64,000 nucleotides of DNA from an uncultured SAR116 cluster alpha proteobacterium (GTDB lineage Bacteria > Pseudomonadota > Alphaproteobacteria > Puniceispirillales > Marisalimonadaceae): assembly GCA_902592615.1 (NCBI GenBank), contig CACJFI010000001.1, forward strand, positions 62,001-126,000, in the 5' to 3' direction. A program made the translations under genes and the position numbers. Below are positions 1-8,320 of the stretch, piece after piece (the first letter of the stretch is position 1; each line of letters begins with the position of its first letter). The notes below the pieces were generated by a model. The model was not told the origin of the DNA. It ran no database searches and worked only from the letters and a program-made list of their open reading frames with translations.

Positions 1-746
1 ATATTTGATAGATGACCAGCATTAGGAATAACGCTTAATTGACTATTTTTTATTTCTTTCATAATTTCATTAGACATTGATGGTGGCGTCAAAGTGTCTA
101 ACTCACCAACCATGATAAATGTTGGCACATCGATTGTTTTAAAGATATGACGATGTTCAGTTCTCATTGATGTGTCAATAGTTTTTAAATAGCTCTCTTT
201 ATGTAATTGCTCCATTGAGTTAACTAATTGTTCATAGGCTGATTTATTATTAACATCTCCAATAAGTGTTGAAGCTACGATTGGAGCTATGTCTCTTGGT
301 TCTTTGCCATTTATAAGAGGTTCTTTTCTTAAGTTTATAAATTTTTCAATTTCTTCTGGACTTAGATTTGATAATCCAAAATGAGTATCACATAATATTA
401 AAGATTTCACATAACCTGGATATTTTTCATAAAATAAAGTTGCGATTTGTCCACCCATTGACAGTCCTACAATGTGAGCCTTATCTTTGTTAAAATGTTT
501 GAATATTTTCACAAGATCATTTAAAATATCATCAAAATTTAAATCTCCTTCATAATCATCACTTTCTCCATATCCTCGAGTATCCCAAGCAACTGAAAGA
601 AATTTTTTAGAGAAAAAAATAAGATTCTCTGTCCAATTCTTTTTATTACCACCAATACCATGCAAAAAGATAATCATTTCCCCTTGACCTGCATAATCTA
701 TTGAAATACTTGGATTATTTCCAACTTTTGTATTATTAATTTCCAT
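1..746 (-). CDS. alpha/beta hydrolase, truncated by left window edge
   Basis: Open reading frame from ATG at 746 running off the window, about 248 residues visible. It shows the alpha/beta-hydrolase order: oxyanion-hole motif HGIGGN (about residue 23), DTRGYG strand/turn, nucleophile elbow GLSMGG (Ser), acid Asp in VGELDT, and catalytic His in NAGHLSN just before the edge, so only a short C-terminal tail is missing. It resembles 3-oxoadipate enol-lactonase/PcaD-like hydrolases, but the substrate cannot be told. No signal peptide, so cytoplasmic. It starts 5 bases after the stop of the DUF924 gene and is the last gene of a four-gene minus-strand operon within the window. Confidence 0.9.
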   Translation of the reverse strand, partial: MEINNTKVGNNPSISIDYAGQGEMIIFLHGIGGNKKNWTENLIFFSKKFLSVAWDTRGYGESDDYEGDLNFDDILNDLVKIFKHFNKDKAHIVGLSMGGQIATLFYEKYPGYVKSLILCDTHFGLSNLSPEEIEKFINLRKEPLINGKEPRDIAPIVASTLIGDVNNKSAYEQLVNSMEQLHKESYLKTIDTSMRTEHRHIFKTIDVPTFIMVGELDTLTPPSMSNEIMKEIKNSQLSVIPNAGHLSN

Positions 747-751
747 GATAT

Positions 752-1294
752 TTAAAACTTACTCCCAGGTAATTTCAAAAACTCTAATTCTGATTTAGTT
801 GATTTTCTACCTAAAATTTTATTCCTGTGAGGAAATCTTGAAAAAGTTTCTATAACTTTTTTATGTCTTTGTGCTGAATCATAAGTTTTTTTATTAGTAT
901 ATTTTTTAAAAAAGGGAAGACTAAATTGATGATCTGAAAGTTTTTCACTATGCATAAAAGGCATCAAAAAAAAACTATTATGGTTATCTTCGTTAGATTT
1001 AAGAAAACTCTTCTTTATTGCTATATTTGATAATTTTAGAGCTTTCTTATCTCCAGCGAATGATTTTATTTGGTTTCTATAAATATTTCTACTAAATTGA
1101 TCTAATACAATTATCCACGAAAGATAATCTTCTTTAGTAAAGTGATAGCTGTTGATTTTATTTTCTAAACAAAATTCAAGTATTTTTTGAAACCTGTTCT
1201 TTATTAAGCTGTCAAATTCTTTGTCTTTTTTGAACCACATCTTTGGAGTACATTCTTTAAACCAAAAATCTAAAATTATTATAGGATTAATCAT
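752..1294 (-). CDS. DUF924 family protein
   Basis: A 180-residue protein matching the DUF924 (YaiI/TPR-fold) family. It has an N-terminal ILDFWF signature, the conserved LDQFSRNIYR motif near residue 67, the FFLMPFMHSE motif near residue 108, and the C-terminal FPHRN(K)ILGR(K)ST motif. The family is common in proteobacteria and of unknown biochemical function. The start codon overlaps the stop of the upstream 50-residue gene as ATGA, which suggests translational coupling. The alpha/beta hydrolase follows after 5 bases. Confidence 0.9.
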   Translation of the reverse strand: MINPIIILDFWFKECTPKMWFKKDKEFDSLIKNRFQKILEFCLENKINSYHFTKEDYLSWIIVLDQFSRNIYRNQIKSFAGDKKALKLSNIAIKKSFLKSNEDNHNSFFLMPFMHSEKLSDHQFSLPFFKKYTNKKTYDSAQRHKKVIETFSRFPHRNKILGRKSTKSELEFLKLPGSKF

Positions 1295-1443
1295 GACAAA
1301 TTTTTTAAAATTTTGCTAATTTCTTTTCCCATTTGTTTTTGCCCAAAAAAAGGTGCTTTTTCACATGCTTCAGCAAGATACTTGACATCTTTTGTTTCAA
1401 GATATTTTTTCCATAAATCAGACATTAATTTTTCTAAATCCAT
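1291..1443 (-). CDS. small 50-residue protein, coupled in operon
   Basis: A 50-codon frame filling the gap between the MFS gene and the DUF924 gene. Its ATG (1443-1441) overlaps the MFS stop as TGATG, and its own stop overlaps the DUF924 ATG as ATGA. Both junctions are typical of translational coupling, and this is the main evidence that it is a real gene. The product begins MDLEKLMSDLWKKYLETKD, is Lys-rich and soluble with no membrane segment, and is probably helical. I do not recognise a family. Confidence 0.7.
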   Translation of the reverse strand: MDLEKLMSDLWKKYLETKDVKYLAEACEKAPFFGQKQMGKEISKILKNLS

Positions 1444-2669
1444 CAATCATTAATCCTTTTTGAATTTATATAAACTAAATACAGATAAACCATTATCGAG
1501 ACATTTATAATATTCCAAAATATACCATTTAAAAATGCCAATTTATATGAATTAGTATAATCAAATATTTCCCCTGACAACCAACCACCTAATGACATTC
1601 CAATTATAGTTGCGAATATGAGTAAACCAACTCTTTCAGCGACTTCATTAGAAGGTAAGAATTTACTTATAATCACAGTATAGATAGGTACTATTCCTCC
1701 TTGGGATAATCCAAAAAAGACTGCAACAATGTACAAAGATAATTGACTATTAAAAGGCAAAAACATTGAGAGAGAAATAGCTTGAAGACTTGAACCAAGA
1801 ATAAGTGTTTGAATGGGACCTATTTTATCTGATAAAAAGCCAAACAAAATTCTGCTTGTTACAGCAGCAAATAACATAAATGATAATATTTCAGTACCCA
1901 CCGTTAAGCCATATCCATAATCAATGCATAAAGGTACGATATGTACTTGTGGCACAGACATAGCAACACAACAAAGAATTCCAGCAAACATTAGTAAAAT
2001 TTGAATTTTTTTATTACTTATTGATAATTTTTGAGTAGAATTTACATTTCTATTTATTTCAAAATTTTGTACTTTTTCATTTGATTTTGTTTTCTTTTCT
2101 CCTAGAAAAAAAAATAATATTGGGATGCAAATGCTGCATACTAGAGCAATGAATAAATGTGCACTTTTCCATTGGCCGTCAACTAAGAAGTCTTTGATTA
2201 AAAATGGCCATATTGCACCGCATAAATGTTGACCACTTGCAACTAGAGAGACAGCAAGACCTTTTCTTTTATAAAAAAATTTAGACATATCTGCCATCAT
2301 TGGACCAAAAAAAGCGGCAGCAGAAAAACCTAAAAAAAACTGAATTATAGATAGCCAAAAAACATTTGATGCTAAAACTGAAAACAAATAAGAAGAAACT
2401 AATAATATTAAAGCAAAAATTATTGGTTTTCTAATCCCAATTTTATCTAACATACGACCAATGATTACATTGCCTATACCGTAACCAAACATTGTTGCAA
2501 CATATGGATAGGTAGAAGCTGCTCTATCTAGTCCAAACTCATTTTGAATATTTGGCATTATTATAACAACAGACCACATGCCTGCAGTTCCAATAACACT
2601 CATTGTAAAGATAATTATTAATCTTAGCCAAGCTTGCTTACTGTCTAGCTCTATAAAATTATTCTTCAT
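1443..2669 (-). CDS. major facilitator superfamily transporter
   Basis: A 408-residue integral membrane protein with about 12 hydrophobic segments in two halves split by a Lys/Asn-rich cytoplasmic loop at about residues 190-220. The loop-2 signature of the MFS appears as GRMLDKIGIRKP (about residue 71), and the related loop-8 form FGFLSDKIGP lies in the second half. The layout resembles monocarboxylate/oxalate:formate (OFA-type) MFS proteins, so a small organic anion substrate is plausible but not shown. It is the first gene of a minus-strand operon and overlaps the next gene by TGATG. It is divergent from the PhyH gene at 2759 across 89 bases. Confidence 0.9.
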   Translation of the reverse strand: MKNNFIELDSKQAWLRLIIIFTMSVIGTAGMWSVVIIMPNIQNEFGLDRAASTYPYVATMFGYGIGNVIIGRMLDKIGIRKPIIFALILLVSSYLFSVLASNVFWLSIIQFFLGFSAAAFFGPMMADMSKFFYKRKGLAVSLVASGQHLCGAIWPFLIKDFLVDGQWKSAHLFIALVCSICIPILFFFLGEKKTKSNEKVQNFEINRNVNSTQKLSISNKKIQILLMFAGILCCVAMSVPQVHIVPLCIDYGYGLTVGTEILSFMLFAAVTSRILFGFLSDKIGPIQTLILGSSLQAISLSMFLPFNSQLSLYIVAVFFGLSQGGIVPIYTVIISKFLPSNEVAERVGLLIFATIIGMSLGGWLSGEIFDYTNSYKLAFLNGIFWNIINVSIMVYLYLVYINSKRIND

Positions 2670-2758
2670 ATCTTGTTGCTCTTAAAAATTATTTAATTAA
2701 CATATAATTTACAAATGACTAAAATTATAATTACTTTTCTATTTTTTTGGGGGTATAG

Positions 2759-3649
2759 ATGGCATTATCTAAGGATGAAATAAATTTTTACAATGACCAA
2801 GGTTATTTACTCGTTGAAGATGTTATATCAGAAAATCAACACAAGGAAATGTTAGCTTTAGTAGATTGTTTTTTTGAAAAATCAAAAATGATCAGAGAAA
2901 ATGATAATATTTTCGATCTTGAAGATGGTCATTCATCTGATAACCCCAGACTTAAAAGAATTAAACAGCCACACCAACATTCTCAATTTTTTTGGGATAT
3001 TATAAAAGAGTCAAAAATTGAAGAAATTCTTAAGGATCTTCTTGGTGATAATGTATCTTTAAAAACAAGCAAATTAAACACCAAAGCACCTGGTGGAGGG
3101 GCTGCTGTGGAATGGCACCAAGATTGGGCATTTTATCCTCACACAAATGATAATGTTCTAGCTTTGGGTTTAATGCTAAATGATGTTGATATAGATAATG
3201 GACCATTAATGGTAATACCTGAGAGTCACAAGGGCCCTGTGTTAAGTCATTTTAACAATGGTGTTTTTTGTGGTGCAATTGATCCAGAAGATTCAGATTT
3301 TGATATGAGCAAAGCAGTAACTTTAACTGGAAAGGCAAAATCTATGACCATTCATCATGCGAGGACGCTTCATGGATCGTCGCCTAATAACAGTAATAGA
3401 GATAGATTAGTTTTATTTTATGAATGCAACTCAGCCGATGCATGGCCATTAGTCGGTGCAGGTGCATATATGAAAAGCACAAATCCTGTACAATTGTGCA
3501 ATCAATTAGAAAAGCAAATGGTGTGTGGAAAGGTAAGTTATCAACCTAGAATGGAGAATGTCCCGGTAACAATTCCTCTTCCTCCAGCACCAGATTATGG
3601 ATCTATATTCACTTCTCAAAAAACAGGGGGTGCTAAATCGGCATTTTAA
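2759..3649 (+). CDS. phytanoyl-CoA dioxygenase (PhyH) family protein
   Basis: A 296-residue Fe(II)/2-oxoglutarate oxygenase. The N-terminus has the family's usual YNDQGYLLVED opening. Iron ligands are visible as WHQD (H120, D122) and the distal His in TLHGS (H205), with a candidate 2OG-binding Arg in NRDRL (R216). Members hydroxylate diverse small molecules, and the substrate here is unknown. The start is well set by an unusually G-rich Shine-Dalgarno (GGGGG at 2749-2753) 5 bases before the ATG; the same 14-base leader precedes the tctC gene at 32649. It ends in a 4-base tail-to-tail overlap with the aldolase gene. Confidence 0.92.
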   Translation: MALSKDEINFYNDQGYLLVEDVISENQHKEMLALVDCFFEKSKMIRENDNIFDLEDGHSSDNPRLKRIKQPHQHSQFFWDIIKESKIEEILKDLLGDNVSLKTSKLNTKAPGGGAAVEWHQDWAFYPHTNDNVLALGLMLNDVDIDNGPLMVIPESHKGPVLSHFNNGVFCGAIDPEDSDFDMSKAVTLTGKAKSMTIHHARTLHGSSPNNSNRDRLVLFYECNSADAWPLVGAGAYMKSTNPVQLCNQLEKQMVCGKVSYQPRMENVPVTIPLPPAPDYGSIFTSQKTGGAKSAF

Positions 3650-4413
3650 ATTTTATAGTCTGGTGAGTATCTCTCAAGTTTTCTTAGCAATGCTGGCCAA
3701 GCCAACCTGTCTTTTCCTAAATCAAACATACCTTTAGATTGTTGTTGAGTAGTTTTTATGGCTTCTTTTGAAGGTAAATTTATTTTGCCAGCTGCCTGTG
3801 CTTTTATTTGAGCCGAACAAGCTCTCTCAAGAAAATATATTCCCATAAACGCTATTCCGCATGTTTGTCCAACAGATAAAGTTCCATGATTACGAAGTAT
3901 AAATAGATTTTTATCTCCTATATCTTTAATTAACCTCTCTCTTTCACTGTGATCTAACGCTAATCCCTCATAATCATGATAAGCAATATGTGGATGAATG
4001 AGCATTGAAGTCTGACTAATTGGTAATAATCCATCTTCTTGAATAGAAACAGCGACACCATCATTAGTATGAAGGTGCAAAACACATTGCGCATCTTCTC
4101 TTGCAGAATGTATTGCACTATGAATAGTAAAACCAGCAGGATTTACTTCATAAGGTGTGTTTATAACTGCATCTCCATTAAGATCAATTTTAACTAAGCT
4201 TGACGCAGTAATTTCATCAAACATTAAACCGTATGGATTTATTAGAAAATGATGTTCAGGCCCAGGTATTCTTAGTGAAACATGGGTGTATATTAAATCA
4301 TCCCAGCCATACATTGCAATTAATCTATATGTAGCTGCAAGATCTAATCTTAATTGCCATTCTTTTTCAGAAATTTGACTTTTTAACTTTTGAGTGTCAA
4401 TCATATGATTCAT
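3646..4413 (-). CDS. class II aldolase/adducin family protein
   Basis: A 255-residue protein of the class II aldolase/adducin fold. The zinc-site motif HLHT is present (H113, H115), with the third His in LRNHGTLSVG (H176) and the characteristic NPYGLMFDEIT near residue 59. The family includes L-fuculose-phosphate aldolase and ribulose-5-phosphate epimerase. The long form without a sugar-phosphate-specific signature is often of unknown substrate. ATG at 4413 or 4404 are both possible. It converges on the PhyH gene with a 4-base overlap and lies 37 bases downstream of the Hsp20 pair on the same strand. Confidence 0.9.
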   Translation of the reverse strand: MNHMIDTQKLKSQISEKEWQLRLDLAATYRLIAMYGWDDLIYTHVSLRIPGPEHHFLINPYGLMFDEITASSLVKIDLNGDAVINTPYEVNPAGFTIHSAIHSAREDAQCVLHLHTNDGVAVSIQEDGLLPISQTSMLIHPHIAYHDYEGLALDHSERERLIKDIGDKNLFILRNHGTLSVGQTCGIAFMGIYFLERACSAQIKAQAAGKINLPSKEAIKTTQQQSKGMFDLGKDRLAWPALLRKLERYSPDYKI

Positions 4414-4450
4414 ATTTTTTCCTTAATTTAAATAATGTCTTAAATTTTAC

Positions 4451-4867
4451 TCATTCTTCTATTATTTCAATTATTCTTCTGAGTGATTTTTGTACAACTT
4501 TTTTATGTAGTTTTACTTTTAGTATTCCGTTTGTCAATTCAGCCTCATCAACCTGAATATTCTGTTCTAGTCTAAACACTTGTTTAGTAGAATTATTTTG
4601 TATACCTTTGTGAATTATATCTTGATTAGATGATAATGGTTTTTGTCTTACATCCAATATTAAAAAATCATTAACAGTATTAATTGTGATCCGATCAGGG
4701 GCTATACCTGCTAAAGCTACGTTGATCTCATATTTATTTTCATCATATTTTAAAATATCAAATGCAAGGTTTGATGTGCTTTTAACTGAGGATATTTTTT
4801 CAATTTCATCAAAAAAATCATTGTAACCAACATAATATTTTAAAAATTTATTTTGTATAAAAGCCAT
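4451..4867 (-). CDS. Hsp20/alpha-crystallin small heat-shock protein
   Basis: A 138-residue small chaperone. The alpha-crystallin domain occupies about residues 35-130, with the expected NVALAGIAPDRITI strand region and the LTNGILKVKLHKK motif, the family's conserved A-x-x-x-N-G-(I/V)-L-x-(V/I) block near the C-terminus. The tail carries the oligomerisation-type I-x-I motif. It holds unfolding proteins in the cytoplasm. It starts 1 base after the stop of the 94-residue gene, so the two form an operon read from the 5154-5223 region. Confidence 0.93.
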   Translation of the reverse strand: MAFIQNKFLKYYVGYNDFFDEIEKISSVKSTSNLAFDILKYDENKYEINVALAGIAPDRITINTVNDFLILDVRQKPLSSNQDIIHKGIQNNSTKQVFRLEQNIQVDEAELTNGILKVKLHKKVVQKSLRRIIEIIEE

Positions 4868-4868
4868 A

Positions 4869-5153
4869 TTATCTTTCTATTTTGAAAACCCTTTCACCCT
4901 CAATTAATTTTATTTTAGTATTACCTTTTACTTCATTTAACTCACTTGCCATAATTTTCATTATTTTGGTAGCATTACTTTTGTTTTTAAAACATGAAAT
5001 CACAAACCCGGTAGTATCAGAAACTCTAAAAACTTCACAACTTAATTGGCCATTTTTTATATTTCTAGGTATCATGACATTTTGAAAAAAGGCTATTATC
5101 ATATCACAATTAACTTTGGAAGTTGATTGAAATTCAGCTATTCTAGTGTACAT
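4869..5153 (-). CDS. hypothetical 94-residue protein, hsp20 operon leader
   Basis: A 94-residue soluble protein ending 1 base before the hsp20 start, with a fair ribosome-binding site (AGAGG, 5 bases before ATG 5153). The pattern of alternating strands and helices (TRIAEFQSTS... GQLSCEVFRVSD... FVISCFKN) suggests a dimeric alpha/beta ferredoxin-like barrel as in ABM-type monooxygenases, but no catalytic signature is clear. Its place ahead of hsp20 suggests a stress-linked role. The function is not known. Confidence 0.75.
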   Translation of the reverse strand: MYTRIAEFQSTSKVNCDMIIAFFQNVMIPRNIKNGQLSCEVFRVSDTTGFVISCFKNKSNATKIMKIMASELNEVKGNTKIKLIEGERVFKIER

Positions 5154-5172
5154 TTTTACCTCTTGTTAAATG

Positions 5173-5185
5173 CATACTTAGTATG
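5173..5185. promoter_or_regulatory. perfect 13-base dyad in divergent promoter region
   Basis: CATACTTAGTATG is a perfect inverted repeat (6-base arms, single central base). It lies in the 70-base gap between the hsp20 operon (minus) and the exported-protein gene at 5224 (plus). Its place makes it a candidate operator or dyad promoter element. No regulator gene is adjacent. Confidence 0.35.
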
Positions 5186-5223
5186 TAATTGTATTAAGAT
5201 AATTAAATTGTTAACATAATAAC

Positions 5224-5502
5224 ATGAAGATTATATTTATATCATTTTTTATTTTAATTTCATCCCAAATATCTGCACACGAATGTATTTTGCAAGGTAC
5301 TTCAGCAAAAGAAATTACTATTTATAACGCTTGTAAAGCTGATTTAAAAAAAAGAGCTCCCAGCACGGATTTAAACAATTCATTATTAAAAGTAAAAATT
5401 AAAGAATTAAAAAGTGAAAATAAAAATTTAAAAAATCAATTATTAGATCTTAAAATTAGACTTAATTCTATACTGCAAAGAGTAGATTCTTACTTAAATT
5501 AA
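5224..5502 (+). CDS. small exported protein with C-terminal coiled coil
   Basis: A 92-residue protein. Residues 1-18 form a signal peptide (hydrophobic IIFISFFILI core, SQISA-HE cleavage site). The mature part has two Cys (C21 and C38) that could pair, followed by a Lys/Leu/Glu-rich segment (about residues 55-90) with heptad-like spacing of Leu and Ile, probably a coiled coil. No family is recognised. It is probably periplasmic. It ends 15 bases before the SDR gene and may be co-transcribed with it. Confidence 0.7.
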   Translation: MKIIFISFFILISSQISAHECILQGTSAKEITIYNACKADLKKRAPSTDLNNSLLKVKIKELKSENKNLKNQLLDLKIRLNSILQRVDSYLN

Positions 5503-5517
5503 AAAGAGTGTAAAAAA

Positions 5518-6237
5518 ATGAAAAAAGCTTTAGTCATAGGTGTTGGTCCATTGAATGGTTTGGGTGGACAATTGTGTAGAAAAATTGCTCAAAATAATTT
5601 TGAAGTGTTTATTGCTGGTAGAACCAAGCAATCTCTAGATGTTTTGGCTGACACAATTATAAAAGATGGAAATAAAGCAATACCTCTTGTAGTAGATGCA
5701 ACTGATGAAAACCAAATTAAAAATATGATCAAAGAAGTTGGCCCAGGTTTAGACTTTGCTGTTTATAATGTAGGAAATAGTCGACCAGGTAAGATCATAG
5801 AAATGGATGCTAGTTATTTTCGAGAAAGTTGGGAATCATGTTGTTTTGGAGGTTTCTTGTTTGCTAAAGAAGTTATTAAGTCCTTCTTAAGTCAAAAAAT
5901 TGCTGGGACGATAATTTTTACAGGTGCTAGTGCGTCTTTAAGAGGTAAACCAAATTTTGGTGCATTTAATTCTGCAAAAGGTGCGTTGCGTAATTTTGCT
6001 CAGGCTTTAGCTAAAGAATACGCTGAAAACTCAATTCATGTAAGTCATGTAATTGTAGATGGAGGGTTAGCTGGAGAAAGAATAAAACAACGCTTATCAG
6101 ATTTTGATCAAAGAGTTAAGGAAGGTAAACTTATTAACATAGAGAATGTTACAGATGCTTATATGTTTTTATATAATCAAAGTAAAGATGCATGGACATT
6201 TGAATTAGACTTAAGAACTTCTCAAGAGAAATGGTAA
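5518..6237 (+). CDS. short-chain dehydrogenase/reductase-like protein, Tyr-less
   Basis: A 239-residue Rossmann-fold SDR. The cofactor loop is GVGPLNGLG (residues 8-16), an atypical spacing of the TGxxxGxG motif seen in a branch of SDRs. The YNVGN strand and active-site Ser region FTGASAS (about S138) are present. At the expected Y-x-x-x-K the sequence reads F150-N-S-A-K154, so the catalytic Tyr is replaced by Phe. The protein may bind NAD(P) without normal dehydrogenase chemistry, or use another residue. It is followed after 22 bases by a canonical SDR. Confidence 0.88.
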   Translation: MKKALVIGVGPLNGLGGQLCRKIAQNNFEVFIAGRTKQSLDVLADTIIKDGNKAIPLVVDATDENQIKNMIKEVGPGLDFAVYNVGNSRPGKIIEMDASYFRESWESCCFGGFLFAKEVIKSFLSQKIAGTIIFTGASASLRGKPNFGAFNSAKGALRNFAQALAKEYAENSIHVSHVIVDGGLAGERIKQRLSDFDQRVKEGKLINIENVTDAYMFLYNQSKDAWTFELDLRTSQEKW

Positions 6238-6259
6238 GAAAAAAGGGAAGGTGGTAAAA

Positions 6260-7024
6260 ATGAAATTATTTAATTTAACTGATAAGGTGGCTATTATAAC
6301 GGGTGGAAATGGTGGTATAGGCTTCGCGATGGCTAAAGCCATTGGTGAAGCAGGAGCAACCGTTGTAATCGCTGGAAGGAATGAAACCAAAAACAAAAAA
6401 TCAATTGAAGAGTTAAATTCTTTGAAAATTAAATGTAAATCTTTGACAGTTGATGTGGTTAACGAAAACTCATGTAATAAACTTATTGAAGATGTGGCTA
6501 AAGAATTTGGAAAGCTAAATATATTAATTAATAATGCTGGAACAAATATAAGAAAACGACCTGAAGAATATGAGTTAGAAGAATGGACGTCAATAATAGA
6601 TACAAATTTAATAAGTACATTTACCTGCTCTAAGGCAGCTTTTAAACATTTCAAAAATATAAATAGTGGAAAAATAATTAACATTGGATCAATGCATTCT
6701 CTGTTTGGTGCACCTCTTGGAAGTGCATATTCTGCAAGTAAGGGAGGGGTGGTTCAGTTAACAAAAAGTCTTGCTAATACTTGGGCTAAAGACAACATCC
6801 AAGTAAATGCAGTTTTACCAGGATATATCGATACGACATTAACACGTCAGGCTAGGATTGACATACCTGAGCTACAGTCAAGGGTTGAAGAAAGAACTCC
6901 TGCTGGGCGTTGGGGAGATCCAGATGATTTGGGAGGAATAGCAGTATTTTTATCTAGTGATGCCTCTAATTATGTTACTGGTACAGCAATACCAGTTGAT
7001 GGTGGTTATTCAATTAACGGGTAA
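6260..7024 (+). CDS. short-chain dehydrogenase/reductase (gluconate 5-dehydrogenase-like)
   Basis: A 254-residue classical SDR from ATG 6260; a GTG at 6251 would add three residues but lies inside the strong Shine-Dalgarno stretch GGGAAGGTGG (6245-6254), so 6260 is preferred. Motifs are TGGNGGIG cofactor loop, NNAGTN, catalytic Ser144, Tyr157 and Lys161 (AYSASKGG), and the C-terminal VTGTAIPVDGGY. This resembles gluconate 5-dehydrogenase and 3-oxoacyl-ACP reductase types. Lying between an SDR and a DapA-type aldolase, it probably belongs to a sugar-acid or hydroxy-acid pathway. The substrate is not determined. Confidence 0.92.
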   Translation: MKLFNLTDKVAIITGGNGGIGFAMAKAIGEAGATVVIAGRNETKNKKSIEELNSLKIKCKSLTVDVVNENSCNKLIEDVAKEFGKLNILINNAGTNIRKRPEEYELEEWTSIIDTNLISTFTCSKAAFKHFKNINSGKIINIGSMHSLFGAPLGSAYSASKGGVVQLTKSLANTWAKDNIQVNAVLPGYIDTTLTRQARIDIPELQSRVEERTPAGRWGDPDDLGGIAVFLSSDASNYVTGTAIPVDGGYSING

Positions 7025-7046
7025 ATTAAAATAGAAGGAAGTTAAT

Positions 7047-7976
7047 ATGGAAAATATTTTCAAAGGTTGTATGCCTGCTCTTATGACGCCATGTAACCAG
7101 GATCTTTCTCCAAATTTTGATTTACTTGTGAAAAAAGCTGATGAACTAATGAATTATGGAATGTCAGCAGTAATTTATTGTGGATCAATGGGAGATTGGC
7201 CTTTATTGAGTGATGAAGAAAGACAAGAGGGCGTCTCTAGGTTGGTTAAAGCTGGTATTCCTACAATTGTAGGTACTGGTTCAATTAATTCCAAAAAAGC
7301 AACCGGACATGCTGTACACGCTCAAGAAGTGGGTGCTTTAGGTCTTATGGTCATCCCAAGAGTTTTATCTAGGGGGCCATCACTTTCAGCTCAGAGAGAA
7401 CATTTTGCATCTATTTTGAGAGGAGCGCCTAAACTTCCTGCTGTAATTTACAATAGTCATTATTATGGCTTTTCAACAAGAGCAGATTTATTTTTTGATT
7501 TAAGAAAAGAATATCCAAATTTAGTAGGTTTTAAAGAATTTGGAGGTGCTAAAGATCTTAGTTATGCTGCGGAACATATTACTTCTAAAGACAAAGATAT
7601 ATCTTTGATGATTGGTGTAGATACAACTGTTTATCATGGCTATGTGAATTGTGGTGCAGTTGGCGCAATAACTGGAGTAGGAAATGCATTTCCAAAAGAA
7701 GTATTGCATTTAATTAATTTATGTGAAAAAGCTGCAAAAGGTGATTCTTTGGCTAGAGAAAAAGCTAAAGAACTTGAGAGTGCGCTTGCCGTTTTGTCAT
7801 CTTTTGATGAGGGACCAGATCTGGTGCTTTATTATAAATACTTAATGGTTTTAAATGGAGAAAAAGCATACGATTTGCACTTTAATCCAACTGATAAGTT
7901 AAGTGAAAGTCAGAGAAAATATGCTGAAAGTCAATATACGTTATTTAAAAACTGGTATCGAAATTGGTATAAATAA
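7047..7976 (+). CDS. dihydrodipicolinate synthase family (DapA/NAL) aldolase
   Basis: A 309-residue TIM-barrel class I aldolase/lyase. The Schiff-base Lys is K163 in VGFKEFGG, and the helper Tyr is Y135 in AVIYNS. The CGSMGDWPLL loop replaces the GTTGE motif of true lysine-pathway DapA. It is therefore more likely a catabolic member (keto-deoxy sugar acid, N-acetylneuraminate or hydroxyproline-type) than biosynthetic dapA. A good ribosome-binding site (AAGGAAG) precedes the ATG. It forms a run with the two SDR genes, supporting a short sugar-acid or hydroxy-acid degradation set. Confidence 0.9.
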   Translation: MENIFKGCMPALMTPCNQDLSPNFDLLVKKADELMNYGMSAVIYCGSMGDWPLLSDEERQEGVSRLVKAGIPTIVGTGSINSKKATGHAVHAQEVGALGLMVIPRVLSRGPSLSAQREHFASILRGAPKLPAVIYNSHYYGFSTRADLFFDLRKEYPNLVGFKEFGGAKDLSYAAEHITSKDKDISLMIGVDTTVYHGYVNCGAVGAITGVGNAFPKEVLHLINLCEKAAKGDSLAREKAKELESALAVLSSFDEGPDLVLYYKYLMVLNGEKAYDLHFNPTDKLSESQRKYAESQYTLFKNWYRNWYK

Positions 7977-8184
7977 AGGCCAATAATTATGTATTATTTA
8001 ACTTCTTGTATATCATTAGGTGGATTTTCATTAAGGGAAGAATTTTTAGATCTCTGATTTTTTTTAATTTTTAATTGTTTACAAGCTTCTTTCAAGACAA
8101 GTCATATTAATATACCACCTCATAAGCCTATGGCAGTACTTTTTATTAATCCTAATCGAAACAATCATATCTCTTTTTAGAAAA
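7977..8184. other. spacer without a supportable gene
   Basis: The spacer before the tRNA has no frame that I can support as a gene. On the minus strand, a roughly 34-codon frame ending at 7995 reads like a Lys/Asn-rich protein tail but has no good start or upstream coding. It may be a fragment. Confidence 0.4.
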
Positions 8185-8261
8185 TGGTGAACGCGAGAGG
8201 ATTCGAACCTCTGACCTACTGCTTAGAAGGCAGTTGCTCTATCCAGCTGAGCTACGCGTCC
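8185..8261 (-). tRNA. tRNA-Arg (anticodon UCU), CCA encoded
   Basis: On the minus strand a complete cloverleaf can be drawn. The acceptor stem is GGACGCG with CGCGTTC (one G-U pair), the D-stem GCTC/GAGC, and the anticodon stem ACTGC/GCAGT with loop CTTCTAA giving anticodon TCT. The T-arm is AGAGG-TTCGAAT-CCTCT, the discriminator base is A, and CCA is genome-encoded. The product reads AGA/AGG arginine codons; AGA is heavily used in this AT-rich genome. Confidence 0.97.
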
Positions 8262-8320
8262 ACAAATAAATATTTTTTATTACTTAAAAATAATTAAGTC
8301 AAAACAAATGTTGCAAAAAT

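Noticed and set aside
4882-5085. 67-codon plus-strand frame
   Set aside because: It is antisense to the 94-residue hsp20-operon gene, whose operon spacing and ribosome-binding site favour the minus strand.
6211-6684. 157-codon minus-strand frame inside the second SDR gene
   Set aside because: It is antisense to conserved SDR motifs and has no family similarity of its own.
7047-7976. Assignment as lysine-pathway dapA
   Set aside because: The GTTGE-type active-site loop is replaced by CGSMGD and the neighbours are SDR genes, so a catabolic aldolase is more likely.
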